Positions 45,236 through 55,655 of a stretch of 64,000 nt of DNA are shown here, in pieces. The first letter of the stretch is position 1. Each line of letters begins with the position of its first letter. The position numbers and the translations under genes were made by a program. Under the pieces are notes generated by a model. It had not been told where the DNA came from and did no database searches. It was given only the letters and a program-made list of their open reading frames with translations. This DNA comes from Gaeumannomyces sp. JS-464 (Eukaryota; Ascomycota; Sordariomycetes; Magnaporthales; Magnaporthaceae), in NCBI GenBank assembly GCA_002197995.1, contig NGZR01000006.1, positions 2,655,001 through 2,719,000 of the forward strand, given 5' to 3'.

Positions 45236-47323
45236 ATGGCGTCGACATTTACCGAAGCGAAAATTGTTTTTGCCATACGGGCAATCCAATCCAATCCAAT
45301 ATTAAATGTGCGTTCGGCAGCTAAAATTTACGACGTTCCTAAAACCACGCTGCGTTGCTAACGCGTTAGCCAAATTGCTCGACGCGATTACGTATCCAAA
45401 TTACGGAAATTAACGGAATCCGAAAAGAAAGCGCTTGTAAAATACATACTCGAGCTGGATTCGCGAGCATTCCCTCCCCGGCTTTTTAGTGTTAAAAATA
45501 TGGCCAACCAATTGCTCGCCGAACGCAACGCGAGCCCGTCGGCAAAAACTAGGTCGCGAACTTCGTTAAGCGCCGCGCAAAGCTCGGTACGCGTTAAATT
45601 CGAAAATACGATTATTAAAAGGCCAAATGCGAAAATCCCAAGCTCGTTTTTACGTGGTTCGACTTTGTACGAAATACTATAGCTAAATATGGCATTTTAA
45701 ATAACGACATTTACAATTTCGACGAAACCGGCTTTTTTATAGGCATAATCGTTACCGCTATGGTTATTATAACATTAAAAAGCCGTAATAAAGTAAAAAC
45801 TAGTTTAACTTAGCAACCGGGAATAGGTTACGGTTATTTAAAAGGTTAATTGTTACGGTTAAGCGATCCTTTTTTTATTATCGTTAAAAAGCAATACTAT
45901 TTAGCCAATTGGTATTTGGAAATAGGCTTTCCACGCGATTGGGTTATTTTAACAAATGTTAACGAGTGGATTACGAACGAGCTTAGTTTAAAATGGATTT
46001 AGCATTTCGATAAGCATATTGCGTCGCGGCATAAAAGGCAGCCATCGTTTGTTAATGCTAAACGGATACGAAAGCTATTATTTAACGGATTTCGAACTTT
46101 ATTGCTAGGAATATAATATTATTACGCTTTGCATGCCTTTACATTCGTTTTATTTCTTTTAGCCGCTTAACGTTAAATGTTTCGGCCCGTTAAAAAAAGC
46201 GTACGGTTAACAAATTAAAAGCCTAATAAAATTACATATTAACCACGTAATTAAGGTCGAGTTTTTTCGGCGTTTAAAAGCGGCATTTTTTAACTTTATA
46301 ACCGAAAAAAATATTTAAAAAGGTTTTCGAAAAGCTGGTTTTGCTTTTTTTAATCCTAATTCGGTTTTGGAAAAGTTAAATGTAAGGTTAACGTGGTTTA
46401 TTAGCGAGCGACACACATTAGCGAGCGACACACGTGCAAAATGCATATTAAACGCGATTTTTAACACCCTTGCTAATTCGGCCAATTTAAGCCCAAATGT
46501 AACTAAATTTTAATTAATTATATTTAACTACATAATAAATTTAATTTAATTTTTTAAATTTTTATTAGTACCTTTTTTAAAGTTAGTTCGAAACACTGTA
46601 TAATACACTGTGTAAATATGCAAACTAACCTTAAAAGAGTAATAGTAAAAATATTACTAATTTATTACAAAATCGGCTATATAATTAAATATAACCTGTT
46701 TAAATTTGGTTAAAGTTAAGCTTAAATTAGCCGATTTAGCAAAGGTGTCGAAAATCGCGTTAAATATGCATTTTGCACGTGTGTCGCTCGCTAATATATG
46801 TCGCTTACTAATGGATTACGTTACAAATTTTAACTCCCCCGAAAAAGCTTTTAAGCAACGCCGAACTTTGGACTTTTAAAACGCTTTAAACAGCTAGGAA
46901 CGCAATTTCGCAATCCGAATATATTAAACTCGAATTTCCAATTACCGAAACAGCTTTTCGTTATTTATGCTAGCGGTTATAAACCAGCTTGCGAAAAAAA
47001 CGAGTTTAATAATGCATTAAATGGCCCTTTTTAAAGCCGAAGTTGCTTCGCTACGCAAAGCGAACAAAGCATTAAGCAAACGCCGGAAGGCCAAAAAAAC
47101 ACGTGTTTAATAAAAAGGGTTACATACTATTAAAAAAATACGAAATGTTTTAAACCAGCAGGACTTAAATGGGCAGTTATAGTAAGAAATGCGCGATTAT
47201 GGGGGTTAAAAAAGGAAAGCGACGACAATTCGTCGGCGATGTAGCACGTGCGGCAAAACCGGACATAATGCGCGCATTTGCCAAAAGGAAGTAAAAACGT
47301 CCGATGTATACAATTCCGAATAG
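45236..47323 (+). pseudogene. Pogo/Fot-type transposase with C-terminal zinc knuckle, RIPped and split by a MITE
   Basis: Starts MASTFTEAKIVFAIRAIQSN, with a Psq-type helix-turn-helix (AAKIYDVPKTTLRC), then a CENP-B-type DNA-binding segment. The DDE region is around 45710-46330, including DWVILTNVNEWITNELSLKW and FDKHIASRHKRQPSFV. After a 411-bp insertion it resumes near 46812 and ends with a CCHC knuckle, CSTCGKTGHNARICQ, typical of fungal pogo transposases. Many stops are RIP-type. The protein would cut and paste the element; this copy is dead. Confidence 0.85.
46401..46811. mobile_element. Foldback/MITE-like element nested in the pogo-like transposase
   Basis: About 411 bp with long inverted arms of about 100 bp. 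The left arm (46401-46505) starts TTAGCGAGCGACACACATTA, and the right arm (46705-46811) matches it in reverse complement, including CGTGCAAAATGCATATT. The AT-rich centre has no coding capacity. A TA precedes the left end. Confidence 0.8.
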
Positions 47324-48269
47324 TTTAAATGGATTCCTGGCGTTATTGGGTTGGCATGCGCGTCGATTAACTGGAAGTTGGGTATAAGTGCGCCATTTAT
47401 TTGTATGCGCCACTTACTTGTAAATTACGTTACCTTTTTTAAGCAAAATGTATTTATAAAAAATGCAAATTTCATTTATAACCTAAGTTTAAATACAATT
47501 TTTTCTTATAAAAAACGGGAAGCGAGCTTAAAGTTAAACCCCGTTTAGCATTTTAATTGCCACGGTAAAAACCAGTTTAAATCGGCAAATTTACCGCAGT
47601 TTTTAAACTTAACGAACGATACCGATGTTATGTATTACTAAAACATTCGATTAAAAAAAGTGCGAAATTACGGAATGCAAAAAACATAGCATAAAAAGCG
47701 AAAGCTTAATATTAAAAGGTTGCGCGAACGTACGTACCGTTTAACCCGGATAAAAAAACGAATATATAATACTCGTTTTTTTTTTAAAAAATTAAAAAAA
47801 CCACTTAAACGGAAAGCACGAAATGAAAAAAAAGAAAAAACCGATAAAAACCTTCGCAATAGCAAAATCGATTTAATTATACGACCTATTAACATTTCGA
47901 ATGAAATATTAAAAAAAAGGTTAAAATGATAATTAATTGCGAAATATAAAGCGATAATATATCGTTATAAACGGTTAAACGGTGTAAAATCCTAACGAAA
48001 CGGAAATATTAACCGTACTAATTAAAAACGGTCGAAAAAATACTTATCGCTTATAATAAAAAATGAATTAACCGAAAAACACAACCAGTAATATTACGCA
48101 CCCGGAATAAGGAAAACGTTATTATTATATTAAATAAGCTAACCCGAATAAAAAAACGAACGTAAAAAAGCTGCTGCGACCTTAAAAACGCGTAGCCGGT
48201 TAGCCCTTCCAAATAATCCAATTTTAACGCCAAAATCGAACCCCTCGCAGCCGACTCGACCCCGGATCG

Positions 48270-49690
48270 ATGCCGCATCGTGCGCGCGCCGACGGCGCGG
48301 GCCAAAAATCGATGGCGATCGATTTTGGGCTCGCGGCCAGTCGGCACGCCACGACGGTGGATCCTCCTAACGCGTTTTCGAACACGCGGGGAAGCAGCGA
48401 CACCGATACGAGACCGGCGCGCAACCGCCAAAATAGAAAAGAAAAAAAGATCATTAACAAGCTAAAGCCCCTTGTAATTACTGGAAAGTTGCTGGAAGTT
48501 TTGCAACTGGTGTCGGAGCTAACGAAGCGAGGGATCGACGCGAAGGCGGCTCGCTAGCGCGAAGCCGCCGCAAAAGGACTAGTAACTAACGACACGCTGC
48601 AAAAGCTTAAAGCAAAAATACTCGAGGAAGTTAAAAAAGCATTGGCTGATACTAAAAAGTCCTATGCCACTGCACTAGCCACGGGCCTGCCGGCCCGAAT
48701 GCCGGGCGGAACCGAGTCGATTTAACCACGCTAACAGTACCCGAATACGGCGCAACCCCCACCCCGATTATTATACCGTCGAAAATCGAACGAAAAATTG
48801 TCGTAAACGTAGGAAAACCCCCAAAGGCAATTAAAAAGCGATTAACGATAAACACCTTATAAGCGTTAAATAACCAACTAAATACGACAATACGGGCAAC
48901 GAAACGACTCCGGAGCGGAAACGTAGTAGTATGCTTTTAAGCAAACGCAAAGGAATATAAAAAAAAAAACGATTGGGTGAAAAAAGTATTCGGCGACTAG
49001 GCAACGATCCGGGTGCGGACATACGACGTGGTAATTCGAGGTTTTAAACAAAAAGCACTTCCAAAAAAACCCAAACGCATTTATTAAAAGTTTAAACGCC
49101 GAAAACCGAAACGCAAAAGTTAAATCCATATACGTGTGGCCGGCCCGAACCCCTTACGGATATGCTATAGTATTAGCCCGCATCGGATCGGTAACGGTAA
49201 CGGACTAAGCATGCGAACGAAAACTCGTAATAAAAGCAGTAATCTATAATTGCGAGCCGTTTATACCAAACGCTAAAGCTAACCAATGTTATAACTGCTT
49301 CGAATGGGGATACCGTTAAAAGTTTTGCATTAAACCGAACCGGTGCCCGCATTACGGAAAACCGAAACACTAAAAAGGAAAATACCAATGCGACGCCCAC
49401 CATTAATAGCAAAAAGCCACATTTAAATGCATAAACTGCAATAAACCGCATTCGGCCTTTTACCAAGGATGCGAAATGGCATAACGCGTTATAAGAAAAG
49501 CAAAGGAAGCATACCAAAACGACCGAAGAGGTTTATGCTAAAAGGCGTAGCTTATAAACCAACAAAAAACGTTACCTTTCCCATTTTCCAAGCCCGCCAA
49601 CCCCTCGGAACCGGAAGGCTAACAAGCCTTAGTAAAAGACGAAGGAATAACTTAAACTCGGATAATAACTTACCGACCCGGACCTTAGGA
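48270..49690 (+). pseudogene. LINE ORF1 (gag-like, zinc knuckles)
   Basis: The ATG at 48270 opens a basic, Ala/Arg-rich N-terminus and a helical LITGKLLEVLQLVSELTKRG-like segment. At 49285-49490 three zinc-knuckle-like groups occur in order (CYNCFEWGYR..KFC, CPHYGKPKH, CINCNKPHSAFYQGCEMA), the pattern of Tad1/CRE-like fungal LINE ORF1 proteins. In the knuckles some Cys/His codons have turned into Tyr, and several stops are present. The part before 48440 keeps a much higher GC content than the rest. Confidence 0.78.
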
Positions 49691-49919
49691 CGCTAACCAA
49701 TCGGCAAACCCCGCAAAGATTTACAGTTACCCAAAGGCCGAACCGACATACGGCCGCCTCCTTTACTTATAACACATTTCGCCCTTAAAACGAGCTCCCC
49801 GCTAGTTAAACCCCCCGTTACGGCAAACGAGCAAATACGCGAGGAAGCCGAAAGGATAACGGCCCCGATAAACCCCCCCCGCCTTCCCCCTTCCTCCGAA
49901 CCGCTACCGATAATAAATA

Positions 49920-52900
49920 GCATTAGCCCGTGGAACGCATTAAAAGGCCCAAAAAAACCCGCATGGTAATTTCGATATTATATTGGAATATAAAAAAGGG
50001 AAGCGGAAAAAGAGATATCCCGCTGTTTAGTAGGAAAAAATACAACATAATAGCCATATAAGAGCCGGAGCTGGACCGATATGGAAACCCAAAAAGATTA
50101 GCAAAGTGCAAATACGAAGTGGTTTACTACCAAACCGACAACCGTTTAAACGCAGCATTATACGTTTATTAACGGCTAAACCCCGCATCGTGGAAAAGCC
50201 GAAGCGGATACGACTGGGTAATAGTAACACTGCAAACCTTAATGGGAAAGATCGATATTTACTCGATATACTCGCCGGATTTAAAAGCATTAGGAAAGTG
50301 GCACACGCTACTAATAAAAATTAAAGCGCAGCCGTTATAACACCACGCCGTACTCGTAGGGGATTTTAACATGCATCCCCCATATGGGACGTTTTATAAC
50401 AAACAAAACGAAAAAGTAAACGTATTATTACGCTAACGCACCGGTGAAATTCGAATTTGCAACACTTACGGAAAGGTAAAAAAAAAAGATTTGGCAAACG
50501 AAAAAACACAATCAACCATGCATAAATATCCGACTCGTTGGCCGTAACATACGAAAGCAAAAACGACGAAAATAGGGGGATCGGATTACCACTTTTAAAT
50601 AATCCTAATTAATATTAAAGCGGAGCCGCTTCGGCAAAGAACCACGAAAAATGGGTGTGGAAAAAAGTAAATATTAATATAAAAAACGACCAAAAAAAGG
50701 CATTGCAGCTGGCCATATAGCACATCGAAATTAAAAATATGGAAATACTAGAAAATATTAACAACCAAATAAACGCATTAATAAACCAGTTAACCCTAAT
50801 CGCTAACGAGCTAACACTAAAAAAAAAAACATTAACCAGCTTTAAGCTAATACCGTATTGGAACTTAAAATTTACCAAACTCGCTAAAAAAACGAAAAGG
50901 TGCCGGCGCGCATATACGAAGCTAAAAACACAAAACAGCCATAACGAAATTAAAAGCAGCGGACAAGGCTTTTATAAAGGAAAAAAGGAAAGCGGCTAAC
51001 GCGTATTAAAAAGAGTTTATTAGGAAGGTATTAAAAATAAAAAAGAAGGAAGCTACTTTTTAAAACGTAAAACAGTAGGCGAAACTGCGCAACCATAAAA
51101 AACGAAATCCAACCAAACTACCGGATTTGCACCGACCAGAAAACGGCAATTAGGAACTAGCTAACACCCACGCAAATAAAGCAATAGCCTTAACGGCTAA
51201 GTTTTACCCCAGCCCGGAAACGGATTTAACCGATATTATAAATACCACGTTTAACGACGACACGTTCCATTACGCGTTCCTAATAAAACATATGGTAAAC
51301 CCGGAAAGCGGCGACGTATTAACGGCCTTAAAAAAAACGCAAAACTGGAAAGCCCCGGAAGCGGATAACCTACCAAACGGACTTTTAAAAGCATGCGGCA
51401 ACCTTGCTGGAAAGCTATATCCAAAATAGCCAACGCTAGCTTCGACCTCGAATATTTTCCGAAGCGCTTTCGAAACGCACTTACAATAGTGCTGCCAAAA
51501 CCAGGCAAAAGCATAAAAGATAGGAAAATAGCGGGAGGATGGAAACCGATCGCACTTTTCTCGTCCATTTCCAAAGTTATAAAACTATAGTAGGAAAACG
51601 GATCGCTAACGAAGCGGAAAAAGGGGACTCCTACCGGAAGGACAAATGGGCAATAAAAAAAACGCAACACCGAATTCGCCATTAAACAAGTGATAAACAT
51701 AGTAATAACGGCGTGGAATTACGGCGTTACAGCCTCGCTATTGCAATTCGACCTATTAAAAGCATTTAATAATATTAACTATATTAAACTGCTCGATATA
51801 ATGCGAAAGTAAGGATTTCCACCAAAAATAGTTAAATAAATTAAAAGCTGGCTTACAAACAAAACGGCCCGGTTTCGGTTCGACGGAAACACGTTAGCGC
51901 TAATACTAGTAATTGCAAAAGTCCCGCAAGGATTACCACTATTACCTATATTGTTTATCCTTTACATCGCGTTATTATACGATAAGCTGGAAAAAATCCC
52001 AAAAATAACGGTGGTCGGCTTCGCCGACGACATTAACCTTTTAGCAATAGGGGGCATCATAGCGGAAACGGCATAACTATTGGAAAAAGCTTGGGACGTA
52101 TGCTAAACGTGGGCAAAAATAACAGGAAAACATTTAACGCATTAAAAACCGAGCTGCTGCATTTTACTAAAGCCTTAAACCAAACCCGGGTCCGCACTAA
52201 AGCCACCCACGTATAACTATCGCTAACGGCGAAATTCCTCGAAGTTTGGCTAAATTATAAATTAAACTTTAAAGCCCACACTAAATAAGCGAAAAGCAAA
52301 TAGGAAAAATAATAATTAGCGATAATAAAACTCGCAGCGGTAACGTGGGGGAGCAGCTTTGCTAAAGCGAAACAATTATACGCAGTAGTATATAAAAGCG
52401 CGATAGCATATGGAGCCGCAACATACCACCTTCCAACCGAACCACGGGGGCGGCCCGAAGCGCAGCCAAAAAGTTAGCGAAAAAACAGCGAGCATGTTTT
52501 AAAATGGTAGCCGGAGCATATAAAGCGACGTTATTAGCCCATTTGGAAATAAAAACCTACGTGCCACCCTTAAATTTATACCTAAACGAAAGGGTAATTA
52601 ACATAAAAAATAAATGGCTGGAAATTGGAATAATATAGCGGATTAACGAGGCGATAACAAAGGTAACGGGCCGGTTTAAAAGGTTAAAGTACCGGGAACG
52701 AAGCAAGAAACTATACCTTTAAAGCGGCCAAATAAAAAGGGATGGCGGAACGCTGGAACCGACTTAAAACAACCCTAAAACCGAAACGCAAACTAATCCC
52801 CCGCGAAAACGAAAAGAAATCCAAATATAAACACGCGAAACGCTAAAACCCTAACGTAACAATAAAGTGGAAGTTAAAAGTTGCCAGCTCGACGAAAGCG

Positions 52901-53460
52901 GCAAGGAAAGCGAACCGGCATAAAACCGCGTGTTTAGCGGATAACCCCCTATTTACGGAAAAGATAGTCGAATACCACAAAAAAATGCTAAAAGCACATA
53001 ACTTAATAGCAGTCCAAATTAAAACGGAAAAGCTAGGTTTAAATGCTTTCCTATTTAGCAAAAACGTGCTCGACACGGTAACGCCGCTATGCGAGTGCGG
53101 CAGCGGATAAAAGGAAATAGCATAGCACGTGCTAACCTAATACGCCCGCTAACAAACAGCGGGATGGCACCGGAATGGTACAAGCGGATAGCCGAAAAGC
53201 ATATTTCGAATTGTAGGAAATAAGGAACACACCATTTAAAAAAGCAACACGCATAATGTTTAAAACTAAAAAACTAATGGATTTTAGGGCAGCGAAAAAA
53301 GTGGAAAAAAAACGCGTAAAAAGAGAAAAAAAAAAAAACGCTACCGAGCCGGAAAAAAACCGAACCACAAATAACCATAAAACGCTAAACGAAAATACCT
53401 TACTAAAAAACGAGGGGAAGGAAAAGTGGACCGACGTTAACACCCCATATGCGAGCCGCA
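49920..53460 (+). pseudogene. LINE ORF2 (endonuclease and reverse transcriptase)
   Basis: The AP-type endonuclease is recognised at 50150-50400 (IYSIYSPDLK, then VLVGDFNMHPPYG). The reverse transcriptase catalytic box FADDINLLA is intact at 52020-52046. A downstream region (52500-52640) has FKMVAGAYKATLLAHLEIKT and VPPLNLYLNERV, and LGLNAFLFSKNVLD ends with a cysteine pair CECGSG near 53090. This is the order seen in Tad1-like fungal LINEs. Dozens of TAA/TAG stops make it inactive. Confidence 0.83.
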
Positions 53461-53520
53461 ACCGGAAAAAAACCGACCAAGTTAATTATTTCCATTTTTA
53501 CCTATTTTTTTCGACATTTC

Positions 53521-55655
53521 GTTAATAACATCCTTCCGATATTTAACCAAAATCCGTCCGAAGGTGGAATTAAAAGGATTTTACACGAAGGACATTTAGC
53601 AAACATAAAAAGGTTAGCGGACCGGAAGAAAACAACGATATAAAAAGAAACATTAATAAACCCGTATTTTAGCCCGCTTTAAAACCAACGCCTTTATTCG
53701 AATGCGGTTAAACGAGTTCCACATATCGACAATTTTAAAAGCCCAACCCGATATGGTTTGCGCCGGGGGCACCATATTGCCGGAAAGGGAGCGAACGAAA
53801 CCCGAGTTACCAAATGCAGTTATAACAGCAAAAGCGCTTCCCAAATTGGAGGGGAACGAGCGCGAAAACCCAGCACTAAAAGGGACGCCGAACCGTTTCC
53901 CGATGTCCTTCGCAAATCGGACGTAGCCGGCGATGGCGTGCTTTAAAGTGGTATAACGAAGCTGGAAAAAAGCATTAATAATAAAGCATATAACACCGGA
54001 ATAGGACCGCTACAAACCTTAGCGGCATAAGCGACCTCCGCTAAAACATCTTTTAAATCGATAGCAGTTTTAAGGAAGGATTAAATATAGCGCTAATAAG
54101 CACGAAAAACGCTATAAACCTAATTTTAGTGCTAGCGGAAGGCTACCAAAGCGGAATTAATAAGTTAGCAATAAAAAAAAGCAATAAAAAAAAAGGAAAA
54201 AAAATAACAAACTTAAACGTAAGCACCGCGCAAAAAGGCGCACTTTACACAAGTTAAAACGCGAAAAGTTAAAAACAAAAGTTAATACGACCGAAACCGA
54301 GCAAAGAAAAAGGCGAAGCAAATAAGAAATATATAAGCTTTATAATAGCATCCCCGGACGGCGCCGGCACTATTAATGCCGTTAGCGAAACGCTGGATGC
54401 AATTAACACAAATTTTACAAGCAGGCCTAAAAAGTTAGCGAAGCGGGGATAAAAAGGGGAACGATACGAGAGATATATACTATCGAGTTGTAAAAAATGT
54501 AACCCGGAAAAATAGCAATCGCCGTTTTATACTCCTTTTAATAATATAAACGGTAAAGCTAAAGGAAAAAAGAAAAAAAATTAGCAAAAAAACAGGGAAC
54601 GAAGCGGTGCAAAACCGTATTTATAGCTTTAACGCGGGGGTTCGAAGCAACGCCAGCCCCGGAGTTATCGTTATCGTTAAAGTTGGAAAATGGGTGCTCG
54701 TCGCGATCGTTATAAAAAGGAGCAAGCGCAGGGCCGCCACTACCACCGTTGCCGCTATGGCCGCTACGCGTACTACCACCGCCACCGCCGTAGCCGCCGC
54801 GAGGAAAACGGGGAGTTTTGTTTTTAAAAGCTATAATATAGGAAAATAGGAGCCGGAAAAAGACGAAGCGCGGGAAGGCAAATGTAAAAGCGCGGGCGGA
54901 AAAATGCGCGAAAAATGGGAAAAAAGGATTAAAGGTTGCGATAAAAAGATTAAAAAAGAGCGAAAAAGGAAAGGTAAAAACTTTTGGAGGTAAAAGGGGA
55001 AAAAACGGTGGAAACCCGCACCCGAAAGGAAATAAAAACATAACCGAAAGGCATAACACAAATAAGGCAAAAGCAATACAATTACGAAAACGGCGAACCA
55101 ATAAGAAAATCGAATGCGCGTTATAAGCGAGGAAATAATTCGCAACCGAAGCGCTATTTCCGGAAGCGAATAACATAATTACGTCGAATTACCCGATGTT
55201 AACCACAACCTTTGAACTTTACGAAGCAACCACGCGATTTAGCATTAAAGCGGGACCGGGAAACCTCGGACGCAAACAATTAAACTACCGCAATTAACCG
55301 AACTAATACCATTACTACTAACATTATTATAAAAATAAAAAACCCGGTACCGGGGCGCTATTTAAGCGCAATATGCATTCCTTATAGTTTTTCTTTTGCG
55401 TATTTTTTTATTGTTACTATTAATTACGAGGACGCTTCCGCGATGGAACTTTTAAAAGCAGTCGCAGGAATTAAGCAAACGGCACTATTGTTTAATATAG
55501 CAAAAACCGTATACGAAAAGCAGATATGGTTTTTACTTTTAGGCTACCGAGCCGGATGCGGTTCGTACCCGGAAACGAGTTTAAGGGTTTTTACATATAT
55601 ATAAAACAGCAAAGGCACCGAGGTTTTTACAAACATAACGGCAGTATGATTAATA
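53521..55655. other. Unassigned RIPped repeat sequence (2.1 kb)
   Basis: AT-rich with RIP-type base usage. Plus-strand readings give lysine-rich, broken frames with no motif I recognise. A GC-richer Ala/Thr-coding patch lies at 54700-54800. It could be the 3' tail of the LINE, part of a second LINE, or another element. Confidence 0.4.

Larger units (their letters stand above)
45148..47420 (+). mobile_element. Pogo/Fot-like DNA transposon, copy 3 (different family), inserted in gypsy copy C
   Basis: A 2273-bp element with TA on both sides (45146-45147 and 47421-47422). It has inverted repeats of about 32 bp starting CAAGTAAGTGGCGCA and continuing to AAATGGCGC. The interior encodes a RIPped transposase. 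Gypsy sequence is collinear with copy A on both sides, so this is a clean insertion. Its ends differ from those of copies 1 and 2. Confidence 0.9.
42799..48140 (+). mobile_element. RIPped gypsy chromovirus, copy C, itself split by a pogo-like element
   Basis: Starts with LTR C at 42799. Gag and pol follow to 45147, then the sequence resumes at 47421 after the transposon and continues to about 48140, where homology to copy A ends (corresponding to about 1951 in copy A). There is no 3' end here, because the remainder is replaced by LINE sequence. Confidence 0.85.
48165..53520 (+). mobile_element. RIPped non-LTR retrotransposon (Tad1-like LINE)
   Basis: Two collinear broken frames: an ORF1 with paired zinc knuckles and an ORF2 with an endonuclease, reverse transcriptase and a C-terminal Cys/His motif, all on the plus strand. 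Left boundary about 48165, where gypsy homology has ended. The right boundary is uncertain (about 53460-53540). No clear target duplication or A-tail was found. Confidence 0.82.

Noticed and set aside
49173..51700. Several minus-strand frames (76-149 codons) over the LINE
   Set aside because: Shadows: the plus strand carries zinc knuckles, endonuclease and the FADD box, with stops introduced by RIP, which leaves the other strand open.
54559..55176. 205-codon minus-strand frame, Phe-rich with a Gly-rich patch
   Set aside because: Antisense reading of RIPped lysine-rich sequence; RIP makes TTT/TTC-rich open frames on one strand.
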